A stretch of 64,000 bases of DNA from Symsagittifera roscoffensis (taxonomy: Eukaryota > Xenacoelomorpha > Acoela > Convolutidae), in NCBI RefSeq assembly GCF_963678635.1, contig NC_087067.1, forward strand, positions 20,766,596 to 20,830,595, read 5' to 3'. Of the stretch, positions 24,481 to 37,154 are shown piece after piece. Below the pieces are notes generated by a model, which searched no databases, had not been told where the DNA came from, and saw only the letters and a program-made list of their open reading frames with translations. Position numbers and translations under genes: made by a program. Every line of letters begins with the position of its first letter. Positions within the stretch are counted from its first letter, which is position 1.

Positions 24481-27400
24481 ACTCAGCCTATACTTAAGTA
24501 ATATTTCTTATGTAAATATACTTGTATATTAGTATCAGAGAATATCACGTGCACAAGCGCGTACAATTCCCGAGGATGCAGTCGTCCTCTGTTTGGATCA
24601 TACACTGGAAGCGAGAGCTCCTTCAGTCCATTTCCACGAGGAAGTCTCTCAACCTCGTCAAGGACAAGACTAGGATATCTGGGTCCACGTGCTGCTTCTC
24701 CGTCGCCCTCGTCACCAAGAAGCATAGGTATTTTCCCGGTATCTGTGACGCCGCCGGAGGTAAGGCTGCTACATCCCCTACTCCTGGTCTTTGCTTCCAA
24801 AGAAATTCTATGTTTTTATATTCTCTCTTAAAATCTGCTGCTAACGCTGTCTTAAAACTCATGTCTGCTGTGATTGCTATTGCACATGTTCTATCCGTGA
24901 GTATGAAATCGCTGTCTGTTAGTATTATGCTACTTGAATATTCATTTGGTAAATTAAAATATGACTCAACTACCCTCCCTATGTCAGGTTTCTTCGATTC
25001 TTCGCCTGTTTCTGCTTCTAAGTCTCCTGTTTCTCTTGCTATTCTTAATTTTTTTATTATCAAGTTTTCAGTGTGGGTAAGTCCTACCACCACTCCCCGG
25101 ACAAAAATATCCATCGACGTCCCCGTCGATCGCATACCGGGTATCAAATCGAGATTGGAGGCCGGAATGAGTAGTCGCACCTCCTGAGCAGCCCAGGAAG
25201 GATCTTCTCGTTCGGTTTTCATATGTTTTATGCTTTCACGATCTATATTTTGAATCGTGACACTGGTCTCCTTTGGGTCCGACGTCATTTCGATCAGCCA
25301 TTCCAAGACACACAGATTCGTCAAGTCTTGTTCATATGACTGCTGTTGCTCGTCGTCGAATTCTACCTCGGGTTTCGACCGGTCATCGACCCACTCATCG
25401 TCGTTATCATCGACTATGTCAATGTCTTGTGACACAGTTATTTCTTCTAGACCCACTACTTCTTCCACTATCTTTTTCAGATCTGTCCTATCCACTACAA
25501 AGTCGTCACCGTAAGGGTTATATTTATTTCTGGGTCTTGTCCCGTCATTCTGACGAGTCTGTATCGTGAACGGAAGATCCGGTTCCAAGTTCTTAGGAAC
25601 CTCCCTTTGTTCAGGGTCTTGCCATTCCTTTTCTGCGTAGGGTAAAGTTTCATCGTCAGCTTCGATCACCTCGTTTGGATCCAGATCCAGCGGTGTATTC
25701 GTTCCTTCTTCCACAACTTCGTTTCCATCGTTCTTCTCCCTCGTGCCCTTCTCGTTGACCTCACAAGCAGGATCCATCATTAGATAGTCCCCTTCTTCCA
25801 TGTCTGCGGGTATACACCAGTCTTCTGTCGATGGATTGTGTGGCTTAATGTTCTCGTAGTGGGCGGCTCGGCCAGTACTCAGTCTATAAAAGCGTCCCTC
25901 CTGGTGCACTTCCGTAATCATGAAGGGTCCCCTCCACTTTTTTAGGAGCTTTTTCGTTCCTTTCGGTTGTATAAATTTCTGAAAAACCCATACGTAGTCT
26001 CCCACCGAGTAAGCTTTCGCACCAGCTGCTTTCTTGTCGAATTTTTTCCTCTGCCTTGCCCGTGCTTGCTGAGTATTTCGTCTACAGAAGTCGTTCAACT
26101 CCTGTTGACGTCTGATCACATCCCTCACGTAGACCGGTGGAGACGTTTTCTTTCCCTCATACTCTGGGTAGAAAAAGGTTAAGGGTAAAGACTTCTCGTG
26201 TCCAGTTAGCATCATGTGTGGACAAACCCCAGTGGTGGAGTGTTGCGTGCTATTATACGCTCCCATCACCTGTGGAAGGTATTTGTCCCAATCGGTCATG
26301 TACCTGGAACAATATACTCTCAGCATCGACACTAACATCCTATTCTGCCTTTCCAATAAGCCCATTGTCTGTGGATGGTATGTCGTGGAGTGAGCCTGAG
26401 CAACCTGTGAGCGTCTCATAAGCTCTTTCGTAAGCTCTCCTACGAAAGCTGTTCCGTTATCCGATTGAAACGTCATCGGACAACCGTGACTCGCTATCCA
26501 CGTATTGATCAGGTGGTCGCACGTCTCTTCTGCCGAGGCAGGTATGCAGGGCACGTCCTCTGCATACTTCGTGAAATGATCTATCATGACCAATACCTGA
26601 TAATAACCACTGTCTGTCATGCATTGTTTTTGGTGATCTATCTGCACTACCTCGTTAAATTCAGACGACTCGATCGATTGCAAGGGAAATTGCAATTTCC
26701 TTGGATCCTTGACCTGTTGGCATGACAGACATGCTGTTACCCACTTCTCGCATGCCTTTTTCATTCCAGGCCACTCAAAGCGCTTCAGGATCCTCTGATA
26801 CACTTTGTCGATCCCTTGATGTCCCATCTGATCATGCGACCTGAACAAGAGTTCTGTCTGATAGAGTTGCGGCAACCTTATCGCGTTATACTTGTATAGG
26901 ACTTTGCCCTCATCTCTTCTCTTGCAAACCGCGATCCCGTCCTTGTTCAAGTATAAACTTCCCTCTTTCTGCATAAAATACTGTCTCAGGATACGGTAAC
27001 TGTCTTCCTCGAGGTCTCCTTTATCCGGAGAACCATTCTCGATCCACCTTTTCAGGTTACTTGTCATGCGGTCATTTCTCTGCGCCCTTAGAAGATCCGA
27101 GATTCTGTATCTCGCCTTCAAGTACGTCTTCATGACCCTCATCTGACTATTCAGCTCATTGGGCTGGTGTGTGTCTTCTTCCATCTTAACGCACCAAATC
27201 CTTGCCAACGGCTGTGTTTCTTGCTTGAACGGCTGCAGATCAGTCCTGACTACCTCTTTTTGTGGCAACAGACTTATCGAACGTTTCGATACCGCTATTG
27301 TTTCCAAATCATCCGCTGCGTTGTCAAAGACCTTCTCACTTGGTATGAGGTAGCGATCACTATCAGGGTCCTGGTACATCTCCCTATCCAGATCCCTTGC

Positions 27401-30400
27401 ACGAATTTCCACTAGTAGTGTGTGGATCGCTAGTTCGGACAGTTCTGATCCCGAGCTCGAGTTCCTGTCTGAGTAGGTGTCATTTCCTGAGTTTCGGGAG
27501 TCGTCATCTGTTGAGGAGGTTGTGATGGAGTGTGCGCCCTCCTCCAGATCATATCTGTGCCTTCTTCGCATCCATCTGAACTCCCCGGACAAAACTATGT
27601 TCCCCAGGTCCTGTTTTTTATCAGGAACTTCTTCATCCATCTCATACTCCCCGGACAAATTTCCTTGTCCCGGTCGTTGACCTTGTACTTGCTGGCTCTT
27701 CTCATCGTTCGTCTCCTCGGACAAACAATCTTGCTCCAGGTTTCGTTCTACTTTTTCACCTTCTTTATCCTGGTCCACAAAGGTAACGGTTTTCCTTCGC
27801 GTGTTGCTCCCCTTTTCTTTCCGTCCGTAAGAGGTACTGGTTAAGACCTCGTGTGGTATTGAGGGTACTAGTTCCTGAACTATTGTCCTACAATCCCTCT
27901 CGTTCTCTTCGTGTTGTCGTCTGGACGGCATGATCTTCACTTTCTCCCTGACTGTTAGTGATGCCACTGCAGCTGTCCATTCGGGGTCATCTCTGGTCAC
28001 TTCTCTTTCTAACAATCCACCCAACATCCGCGTCACTTGCGGTGTGACCTGCACCGTTTTATCCAATAATGAGAGGATGTTTATGTTCATGCGAGAGAGT
28101 TCTTGCTGCACCAGGTTTGAGCGTAGCAACAGATCCAAGGGGACCGGGTCCTCCTTGGATAGGATATTTATCTCGGCTGCCTTCTCTACAGGTAACTCAG
28201 GGTGTCCTGGAATTGGATGTCCAGACTTGTCCAACCATCTCGTTAAGGGAAGCGCTTCATAAGTTTCTTTGTCCAGAAACGAAAATCCTTCCTTTATTTC
28301 TGCCTGATTGGCTTGCTTCTGTTCCAATCTTTCATAGAACTCAGTTTTCTTGCTGAGGCTGTCAGCATTCTGGTGTTTATCACGCATCCTGTGCTCGATT
28401 ATCATGTGGTAGCCATCCAATCTTACTATCCATCTACCAATATAACTCTGATCCATCGAGTAGGTCTTCAACCAGGATAACGCTTTGTTGTATACGCGTA
28501 ACTTAAAGGGAGCGCTCCCCAAGTATGCGCGGTATTTTTCCACAAATGTGACTACTGCAAACATTTCTACTTTTGGTGCACCATACTTCATCTCAGTGTC
28601 ACTCAAGACCTTGCTGCCGTATGCAATGGGACGGAGAACTGTTCTTCCATTCCATTCTCCCTCCTCATGCAATATTCCTGAGATGGCTACTACTGATGCG
28701 TCTGTGTCAAGAACATACATGCCCTTTTCTGTAGGCATGCCTAGCACTGGCGCTTCGCACAGTTCCCGCTTTATGTTCTCGAAGGCAACTTGTGCTTCAT
28801 CGTTCCATTCGAACTTTTTACCTTTGTTGGTCATCAGCTTCTGCATCGGATACACCTTGTCCGCATATCCTTTTATGAACTCACGGTAGAAGTTGGCAAA
28901 CCCTAGGAAGCTCAGGAGCTGTGTGTCCGTTCTGGGAGCCTTCCATGTCAACACTGCGTCTACTGCTTCTGGGTCCGGCCTCACCATGCCTGTCCACCAT
29001 TCTTCCCAGGTACTTGATTGAATCCCTAAGGAGTTCACATTTCGATGGTTTGCACTTCAAGCCTGCTCTTTTCATGCATTCAAAGACCTCAATGAGCCGA
29101 TCAATCTGGTCTTCCAGGGTCGGAGTTGCTATGACTACGTCATCCACGTAACACATCACAAGGTTCCCGTACTTCTTTGTCACTCTCGTCAAAGCCTGAG
29201 TCATAGGTCAAAGCCTGAGCCAACAAAACCTAAGCTGTCCCTCTTTCTTTTTCGCCATTACTACCCCGCAAGCCCATGGCGATTTTGAGGGTTCTATCAT
29301 GTCGTATTCGAGCAACATTTCAATTTCCGCTCGGCACGCTTTCGACTTATCTGGCGTTATTCGTATTGCGCCTTCCCTGTGGGGAACGGCGCCTTCCTCA
29401 AGTTCGATTTCGTGTTCGACGAAATTACAGCAGAACTGTTATTGGTGTTCTTCCGGCTACGTAAATCGCTCTTCGGTTGGCGGCGGCCAGTCGGAGATTC
29501 GTTGGAATTAGATCTTCCCTCGTGAAGCCCATTCTTTCCCAAGTTTTTATCGGCATCACACTCACTACCGCTCCCGTGTCCAGAAGCCCTGTGACTCCGA
29601 TTTTCTTTCCGTTGGTGTCGAGCAGATGTGCGGTCACATCTGCTTCGTACCCAATGTGTACTGCATCTTGTTCCATCATGGCGTCATGGCCTATCCTGCG
29701 GACTTTGATTTCCTCCTCACCCAAGTAGATCTGCCCTATTTGGTCACTGTCTGTTGTCACATAAGTCCTAGTGTAGATACTGATTCCATCCACGTTCAGC
29801 ATCCCTTGATACGGCCCATAGACTTCCACGTAGTGTCCATGAAGTTTCTTTATGCGAGGGCCACCCGTTGTTAGTAGTGCTCGCACAGCTCTCGACTCAG
29901 TGCGTGGCTCCACCTGCCTCAGATAATCTGCATATGTGTCCAAATGCATCATGGTGAACTCGGATGGTTCACTCAGATTTCTGATTACCTGGTGTCCAGC
30001 CACCGAGATTATCGACTGTATCTTGCTTCCTTGCGGCACCATGCCGAACCTCTGACCGGAGATCACATTAAGTTTCATGCTCAAACTGCTTGGTGCTTTA
30101 GTCTCTTCGACCTCCGTTGCTTGAAGGTAATCCGTTGCTCCTGTAGTTTCTCATTTTCCAGTTCGATTTTCACTTTCTGTTCGATCTCCTTTGTCACCAG
30201 TTCCTGCTGCACTCTATTTAGAGCATCCCTCGCGGCTGCCCTGTAATCAATCTTGAAGTCATCGGCTGCAGTCACTGTTTCCGGTTCACGTGTCTCTTCA
30301 GTTACCGCTTGCATTTTCTTCGTCGCCAGCTCCTGCGGTTTGTCTTTTCTGCGCGCCCCCGCTTCACTCATCAGGCGAGCCTTGTTGGCTTTCACGCCTG

Positions 30401-33127
30401 ATAAAGCTTTCTCTTGCCTTGGATGCTTGATGCCTGGAACTGCATCCCAGAATTGCGGACAATCTGATTTAAAATGACCTTCCAAGTTGCAAAAGAAACA
30501 CCTCGGGCCAAATTTTGCAATTACTCCTCTCATAAAATCCTCATGGTCAACTTCTGACGCATCTTCGTCCTCGAGGCTAAAGCCTATTGCTTTCATGCCT
30601 TGTTTGTAAGTTGGGCATGCTGACACATGATGGTCCGTTGAACTGCAATTGGCGTAAGGGCGTCTCTTGTCCATATCATCCCTCGGTTTGTACCAGTTGT
30701 TCCCTTGGTTTGCTGGACCGTTGTTAAACTTGCCATAATTGTTCTTATAGTATCCAGATCTCGATGGAGGTTTCAGCAAAAGATATTCTTTTGACTTGAG
30801 CCTCAACTCCTCTGGTGTTGGCGCATTGTTTGATAGTGGTGTGTAATGCATTGCTAACATTGTTCGAAGTTCGTCATTCTTCACACCATCGATGAATTTC
30901 GAGGCTACTGCCAGGTTCATCTTTCTGTTTAACTCATCCGGTTGGCTGCGTCTTCTCAGCATTTCCAAGTCGTCTAGGACCTTGTCTATCGTTTCATCTT
31001 CTCGTTGCCTCCGTTTTTCGAAGCGCATCATTGCCTGATGCCCCTGCACCCCTGATCCAAAGCGATTTAACAAGATTTCGAAGATTTTTTCAGCTGTGTT
31101 TTGCTGATATTGCTTCTTGGCCATGGCACAGTTCAGGGCTGTCCCTCCAAGTTACTGGTGAGCGCACTGCATTCTTGTCTTTCCAACAAGTCCTCTTCCT
31201 CGAAATGCAGTTTCATTACCTCTATCCAGGTATCAATACAGCCATCAGATTCGTCTTTGTAGCATCTTGGTTTCTTAAAGACTCTTCTGGACTTATCACT
31301 GCGTTCATTGGTTCTGGATAACCTTGTAAGGAATGTCTCTAAAGACCTGTTCAGGGGTTCAAAGGCTGTGGCCATTGCCGTAGCATCTCTCGAGTGCCCC
31401 GCCTAAGGGCTCTGTATTCGGTGCATCCCTGCAATCCGAATCGCCGTGAGTGTTTCCCCCTTGGCGCACATGACTCCTCCCTGGGCTCGCATGTCTCCTG
31501 TTACCGGAATCACCTCTCCCAGTCGCATGTGTGCCTTGTGTTGGTCGTTCGTTAGAGGTCTGTCTGTTCCCCGTTGAACTTGCTCTACTGTTCGGACCCC
31601 ATGTTCTATTGTCCCTTGTGGCATAGCCTGATGAACTGCCCCTACCTCTAGTGGATCCATATGTCCTCCTCCTTTGATGGACATTGAAGTTCACCTTCGG
31701 CTCCCTGCTGGGACCTCCCGAGTTTGGTTCCCCTTCTTCTGGTCCACTCTTGCTGCCTAGTAGCCCGTCCAACCTATCCATGATAGCCTGAGTTCGCCTC
31801 TCCATCATCGCATCTATCTTTATGTCAAGAGTCCCAAGAGACTGCTCTTGCTGAATTCTTAACTTCTCCATGTCGTCTCTTAAGCGTAACTCTCTCTGTT
31901 CCGCTTCTCTTGTCATTCGCGACAAGTTCTTCGCTATGTGCTCGTCCGTTCTTTCCTTCAAGCGTTTTTCGTTCCTACCAATTTCTTGTCTATTGCGGTT
32001 TATTTCTTCCCGCAGACTTTCTCTTTCAATGTGAACTGCTCTTTCTAGTTCACTCATTCTTATGGACATCTGTTCATTTTGTTCTCCTATACTGCCCACT
32101 ATGTTGTTCAAGGCTTCTTCTAATGCTGCCCCGTTATCCACGAGTGGCGTCACTAGTGGCGGTGTCACCCTGTCGGTCCCAGGTAGCTTCGTGCTGGTCG
32201 AGATTTGGGCTTTGATTCTCTGCCTTGACGTCTTTTCATTATCCACTTCAGGATCCGCCAATGCGTTGCCTAGCCCTTTGTTTCTACTCTCCCCAGTTCG
32301 CGTCTCTGAATTTGTCATAGTCGTAAAGCCTCTCGACTGGCCTGGTGTGTTTGCGTCTTTGCTTATCGTTCTCACCACACCAAACTTGTCCATGGTTCCA
32401 GTCTTTCTTTCGACGTATGCCTCATTCTCCTGGGTCGAACTATTGAGGCTGACTTGAGATCCAAAGTCCATTTGCTCGTCTTCGTCCTCTTCTTCCTCCT
32501 GGGATTCACCTTCATTTCCTGTGCTCACTCCCATGGTGAATGGAAAGATGTTTCCGAAGGTGTTCTTCATTATTTTTGAGAACGATGAGGACGTTGTTTG
32601 TTTCTCAGTCCCGCCTGCCATCATGGTGTTGTCTGTTGGAGATCTTCTAGTTGCCACTATCTCAGTAGAATTGTCGGACAGTTCCGACATCTCCTCTCGG
32701 TCCAATGTCCCGGTGGAAGTGGCAAAATCATGGCCTTGTTCTACCGGAGTAGATTCACTCGCCAGCCGTCTGTCTCTCCCCTCCGGTCCATGTATTCCTG
32801 GTTCTCATTCATGGCCTGGTCCGTATGGACATCTACTTCTAACATAGCTTTTCGCTCTTCTGAGGACTTCTGACTCCTAGTTTCAACCATTCTGCCTGAA
32901 ACCGTCTCCCCTTTGTCGGTCCGGGCTCGTGTGATCCGATCCACAAAATGGTCGGTCATTGCTTTTCTTTGCTTTTTAGGTATGAATTTCCTAGAGCTAT
33001 TACCTCGTTCAGGTATTCTTGACTTGTCTAGACTCATTTCCAATCTATCCCTTCTTAATACCTGTACACTAAATTCAATTTCTAGTGGCCTTCTAGTTTG
33101 ACTATTGATAATAATAACACAACACAA
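24481..33127 (-). pseudogene. gag-pol of element B (broken)
   Basis: The same domain order as element A is recognisable in several open pieces: N-terminal S/E-rich region, coiled coil, Gag capsid-like region, two CCHC knuckles, DTGA protease, the end of reverse transcriptase with YVDD, RNase H, HHCC and catalytic integrase, GPF-like tail, acidic linker, and the macro-type C-terminus ending HKKYYLSIG. Protein identity to A is moderate, roughly two thirds in pol by eye. It has about six to eight breaks and part of the reverse transcriptase is missing, so it is a fossil. Conservation of the macro domain in so diverged a copy shows that the domain belongs to the family rather than being a chance fusion. 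Confidence 0.85.
25092..25133 (-). other. Copy in element B of the conserved hairpin/motif element
   Basis: Identical over 42 bases to 2137-2178: the GNRA-capped ATCGACG/CGTCGAT hairpin followed by TTTGTCCGGGGAGT on the sense strand. It lies just upstream of the macro domain coding region. Confidence 0.6.
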
Positions 33128-33466
33128 TAAATTTCACAAGATTCTAATAAATAGTGACCACGAATCCCTGTATGTTATCAGAGTACAGCTTGTATATAAT
33201 TTATTCACACTAACCGATTATCGGTCGTAAGATTTGAGAACTAGCACAATATGATGATATCAGTCAAATTAAAAGATAGTGTACTCACTACCCAATCAAG
33301 CACAAATTATGTTGGTTTAAAATCAAAAAATGACAATAAGAGTACCTCTATGAAAAACGTATGTGTATTGGACTTTTACTTGGTCGCAGTACAATTGTCG
33401 AACTTGTCTTTTAAAGAAAAAGCGTTCCCTGCTTGGTGCTGCACTAAACAGAAAAAACTTTGAAGG

Positions 33467-33569
33467 CAGTAATTTTCTCAAGTGGGCGTCTATTGCACCC
33501 ACCGAGTACTGTGTTATCTATCTGCTTTCGGACTGCCCGAGCTAGACCTACTAAAATCCTCAGGGCAGT
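33467..33569 (-). other. Compound stem-loop module, element B copy
   Basis: Outer CAGTA (33467-33471) with TACTG (33507-33511); inner GTGGG (33482-33486) with CCCAC (33498-33502); second hairpin ACTGCCCGAG (33532-33541) with CTCAGGGCAGT (33559-33569). The outer stem and second hairpin differ in sequence from both element A copies yet still pair. Confidence 0.65.
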
Positions 33570-35059
33570 CACTTTTCGTAAAAATGTATTGGGTTTCAAT
33601 CCACACTAATGAATTACACTCTTTCAGGTTAGACTTAGTGTCGCGAATATCAGAGTTCGGGTCTGTTTTGTTTTGGTCTGGTCTTTATTGATAGGCAAGT
33701 TACCAGTGCAGTCACTGATTCCTAGCCTGTCTGCTAACAACCTAATACCTCTCACTGTAGTCTTTTCTTCTGTTTACCTAAGTCTTTTAATAAAATAATA
33801 CCCCTCCGGATTGGCAAAAATAGGACCCTTCTGGATTGGCAAAATTGAGACCCCTCCGGATTGGGACCCATCTGGTTTTGTAAAAGTAGCTTTTCGGAGA
33901 TTTCCTTGATTTTCAACCTATATCCATCCGGATACGTTGCCCGACGCTATTATGCTTTTTGAATTAACTAGGAAGGGTATGTGATACTTTCCTAGACCCT
34001 TCCAGATTGCAGTTAAGCCTCTTATTTGACAATTCACGCTAACGGTGAAGGGTCTTATCGCTAGCCTAATTTCGGCTCTATCAATGATTTCCGGTGCCTT
34101 AAGCCTTCCCTATTCTTCTAGAACAGCTTAAAATTGCCTTATTCAATCGTTTCTGCCCTTTGGTAGGGGTGTAAGGGCTTTCCAAAATTTTTTTTTATAA
34201 AACGTGAGGGGTCTACCCTCGCGAACTGGTGAATTTGCTAAAAACGATCTAAAAAATTTTTCACGCTTTTTTTTTCGAAAAACTTTTGTCCCTATTAGTA
34301 AGCTCTGCTAATTTCTGATCTATTGGTACCAAGATCAACTGGATCTGTCCAGTAGTTCCAAAGTTATTAACCAAAACGTCTTTTTTCTAAAGTCAAGAAA
34401 TTTCTCTCTTATAGGTTCCGCCTAACTTTTTCCGCAATTCTGTTTTTTTCGACCTAAAAATTATTGATCCAAGCTCAGAAGGCCTATATTCTTCTAGTTC
34501 AATGCAAAAGACCCGATCTAAAACGCTTAAGTTGAAAAATTTTGCGAAAAACTATGCTACCTGGACCCCTCCGGATTGATGAATCCACCAAATCAAACAC
34601 GTTAAGTTCGATTTCTCAGCAACCCGGAAGGCTTTCGGGATGCGGGTTCTAGAATCTCTAGATTCACTAGTGGACGTTGTCCGAACAACTTTTTTTACTG
34701 TCCTAACTCAAAAATTTCATAAAATTTTCTGAATTTATAGTGTTCCGTTTTCTCAAAAATCACGAAAATTTGGTTTTTGGTACCAAAATAGTTCCAACCA
34801 CTTCCGAACTAAACTTAACCGGTTCTGTCTTTTATAGTAGTGCAGTTACAATGTAAAACACTAATTTAGCGCTTTTTTCGTTTCAAAAAAATATCGATAT
34901 CTCAAAAATCGCGATTTGTGGGGGGATCAAAATATCGCTATTTTGACCCTAAAAACCGGTCTGCTTTCTGTGTTTTTCACTGAAAAACGATATAGGAGTT
35001 TTAATATAGGCTATATAAGCTATAATATTAGTAATACTATACCCCTCCGGGTTTGTTTA

Positions 35060-35090
35060 ATATCCGAATTAAGGTGCTTAACTCGGATAT
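35060..35090 (-). other. Conserved leader hairpin, element B
   Basis: A 14-bp stem (ATATCCGAATTAAG with CTTAACTCGGATAT) around loop GTG, with one A-C position on the plus strand that is a G-U pair on the sense strand. Counterpart of 13350-13374. Confidence 0.65.
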
Positions 35091-35843
35091 TCGCAGTTCG
35101 GTGAATGGTCACTACAGTGCAGCACTGTCGAGCCCCCACAGATTACTGTCTTAATTTTTGTACCAAAAGGGATACAAAACTTGTTAACGATACCCAACAG
35201 TCGATTGTTGTTGTCGTTGAGCCCTTTCTTGTTGCTCCTTGTACTGCTTGCCGGATCAGTCTTCTACCAAGACCCCTCTGGATTGAGAGCAAATCAGCAG
35301 ACCCTTCCGGATTGAGCGCAATTTATCATTAACGTGCTTAAATGCTCAAATAACCCTACAGTACAAGCCTCACAAACGGGCCACAAAATTGATCGTAACA
35401 ATCCTGACTGATATAAATGCCTGTAACAACAATATATCTATCAACAACAAACGGGGGGGTCGGATCACATCTTGTCTGGGGGGATGACTTCTACTGATTT
35501 CTTACTTTTTACTGTTTTTGGGTTTTTCGGTTATTTTTTTATGTTTTTTGTTTTTCTTGGGTACTATACTAATTTTGTTTGGTTTTATATATATCTTTAA
35601 GTGTTTTTGGTCACGGAACACTCAGGAGATGACGGGATCGCGAATCCCCCCACCCTTCCTGGTTCGTGAATTTTCGGTCTTAACTAGGTTAAAAAGCTAT
35701 TCACGGTAATCCAGAAGGCTTCCGCGTTCCAAACTACCCTTCCGCCCCGGCGGATTAGGTCTATTAAGGGCGTTAATGTGAGCATCCGCTCGGCGCGGAG
35801 AGCTCGTTAACGGTTCTGCCGGTCATGATGTTAAAAAAGAATA

Positions 35844-35859
35844 ACACCCAGGAGCGCCA
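35844..35859 (-). other. Primer binding site of element B
   Basis: Sense strand TGGCGCTCCTGGGTGT, 12 nt inside LTR 3. The first 15 bases equal those of element A. Confidence 0.65.
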
Positions 35860-35871
35860 TAAAAACATCTA

Positions 35872-36655
35872 TGTAACATTCGCCCGGAAGATACATATCG
35901 ACGGAAAATAAAGCTAGGTTCTAAAACGACTGGCTAACGTCTAAACAGAGCTCTACATGCTTTTCACCGTCTCTACCAAGCCAGTTCTTTTGGTGGTCTT
36001 TCTAACATCGGGTCGACAAAAACGTTACTGCTTTCGGCTTCGGTCAAAACACTCAAATTAACTAGATTACATGCAGAAATAGTGAGCTAATGGCTGGGTC
36101 TCAGTATCCCCAGACCACGAGGTCACTTCTAAAAACAGGGCTACTACTATTTATTGAATTATTATTGTTTTTGCTCAGTGGATAAAAATCATCATCTCCA
36201 TCGAAGATGGATCAACCCTTTCCCCCAACTCCTAGCTTCTCATCCTAGCAAAATGAATTCAGATGTTAATGAAATTAAATTCAGGACAGAATAGGGAAGC
36301 TAAAAATTTATGTAAAACAGTTTTAGTACAAATCCCGAGACCCCTCCGGATTCTCTTATTCTCCTTTTGTAGCGACACAAAAGTTGCAACTTGGAGCGGT
36401 CTCTGTTACTTCTGTTTTTTGTTGTTGTTTTCCAATCACAATATTTGTCGTTATCGCTATCGCAACTAACGTTGTTGTGTCTTTTTTCGGTTTTTCTGCC
36501 AAAATGGTTGTTTTTGACGTTTCTTAGATTTATTACGTCATCAATTCGAATTTTTAAAATTTAGGAACTTCCAAATCCTTCAGTTTTCACGTTTTGTTCA
36601 ATCGTTCGAATAACGCTCTTATTCCTTCAAAACCGCCAATTCGGAAGGTTCGCTG
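35872..36655 (-). repeat. LTR 3: diverged 5' LTR of element B
   Basis: Begins TGTAACATTCGCCC, like LTRs 1 and 2, and stays alignable in blocks (TTTTCACCGTCTC, GAAGATGGAT, AATTTTTAAAAT, GGAAGGTT). The outer end near 36,655 is set by loss of similarity; the final GGCACA is not seen. It is far more diverged from LTRs 1 and 2 than they are from each other, so it is an old copy or a separate subfamily. Confidence 0.65.
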
Positions 36656-36659
36656 CTAA

Positions 36660-36995
36660 AAACTCGAAATCGCTGCATCTGCATTTTTGTCCATTCTGGT
36701 CGAATGTCACTTTTTCACCATCTTCCCCTTCTTCCTCCACAATCTTGTTCAAGTCCGCTACAGTATCACTGGGTTTCCGTAGTTTCCGATGATGTTGGAG
36801 AGAGTAGTAACTTGGGAACTCTTGTTCACCAGAAGAACAAACCGTTGACTGCTTGGAAATTGAAGGTGCATACTTCTTGGCAATATAATAGTTGATTTCT
36901 TGTTGATTGTAAGTAAAATATTTACAATCAGGACAAAAAATAACTCCTCTAGAACAATTTTTTTGGTGTCGAGCTTCATGCGCCCTGACATACAA
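36660..36995 (-). pseudogene. Zinc-finger fragment resembling Maverick/Polinton-type polymerase genes
   Basis: A minus-strand open piece with CxxC and His-rich finger spacing (CSRGVIFCPDCKYFTY), then QEFPSYYSLQHHRK and KPSDTVADLNKIVEEEGEDGE. From memory, the latter string recurs in large proteins tied to family B polymerases of Maverick/Polinton elements, but this was not searched. It lies directly outside LTR 3, so element B may have inserted into such an element. Treated as a fossil fragment. Confidence 0.4.
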
Positions 36996-37154
36996 ATTAA
37001 AAATTTAAAGTACCAATTTAATGAAAATACTTAATTTTTTCTTTTCGCGAAGTAAAGAATTGTAAAATTTGAAGTGAAATTCAATTAATTGTTTCTGATT
37101 GGCAAACAAAATTAATGATTTAATCCAATAAAAAGAGCCTATCTATACTAACAG

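Larger units (their letters stand above)
33128..35843 (-). other. Leader of element B
   Basis: About 2.7 kb with no conserved ORF. It contains one copy of the compound stem-loop (33467-33569), repeated CCTCCGGATTG or close variants (for example near 33,803, 33,851, 34,567, 35,046), a T-rich tract near 35,500-35,590, the long hairpin at 35060-35090 and a GAGC/GCTC hairpin at 35780-35791 at the place of the GGGC/GCCC hairpin in element A. Confidence 0.6.
15035..36655 (-). mobile_element. Element B: older, broken relative of element A, with accessory cassette and nested LTR
   Basis: From right to left: diverged 5' LTR (36655-35872), primer binding site, leader, decayed gag-pol (33127-24481), spacer, accessory ORFs (23212-15005). 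LTR 2 (23263-24133) sits between gag-pol and the cassette. Without it, the distance from the spacer to ORF 1 is close to that in element A, so it looks like an insertion. The gag-pol has about six to eight breaks, while the cassette ORFs are mostly long and open. The 3' LTR expected to match LTR 3 is not visible; LTR 1, of a different subfamily, stands in its place. Confidence 0.7.

Noticed and set aside
24134-36655. Reading LTR 2 as the 3' LTR partner of LTR 3
   Set aside because: The two are far more diverged than LTR 2 and LTR 1, and no polypurine tract precedes LTR 2.
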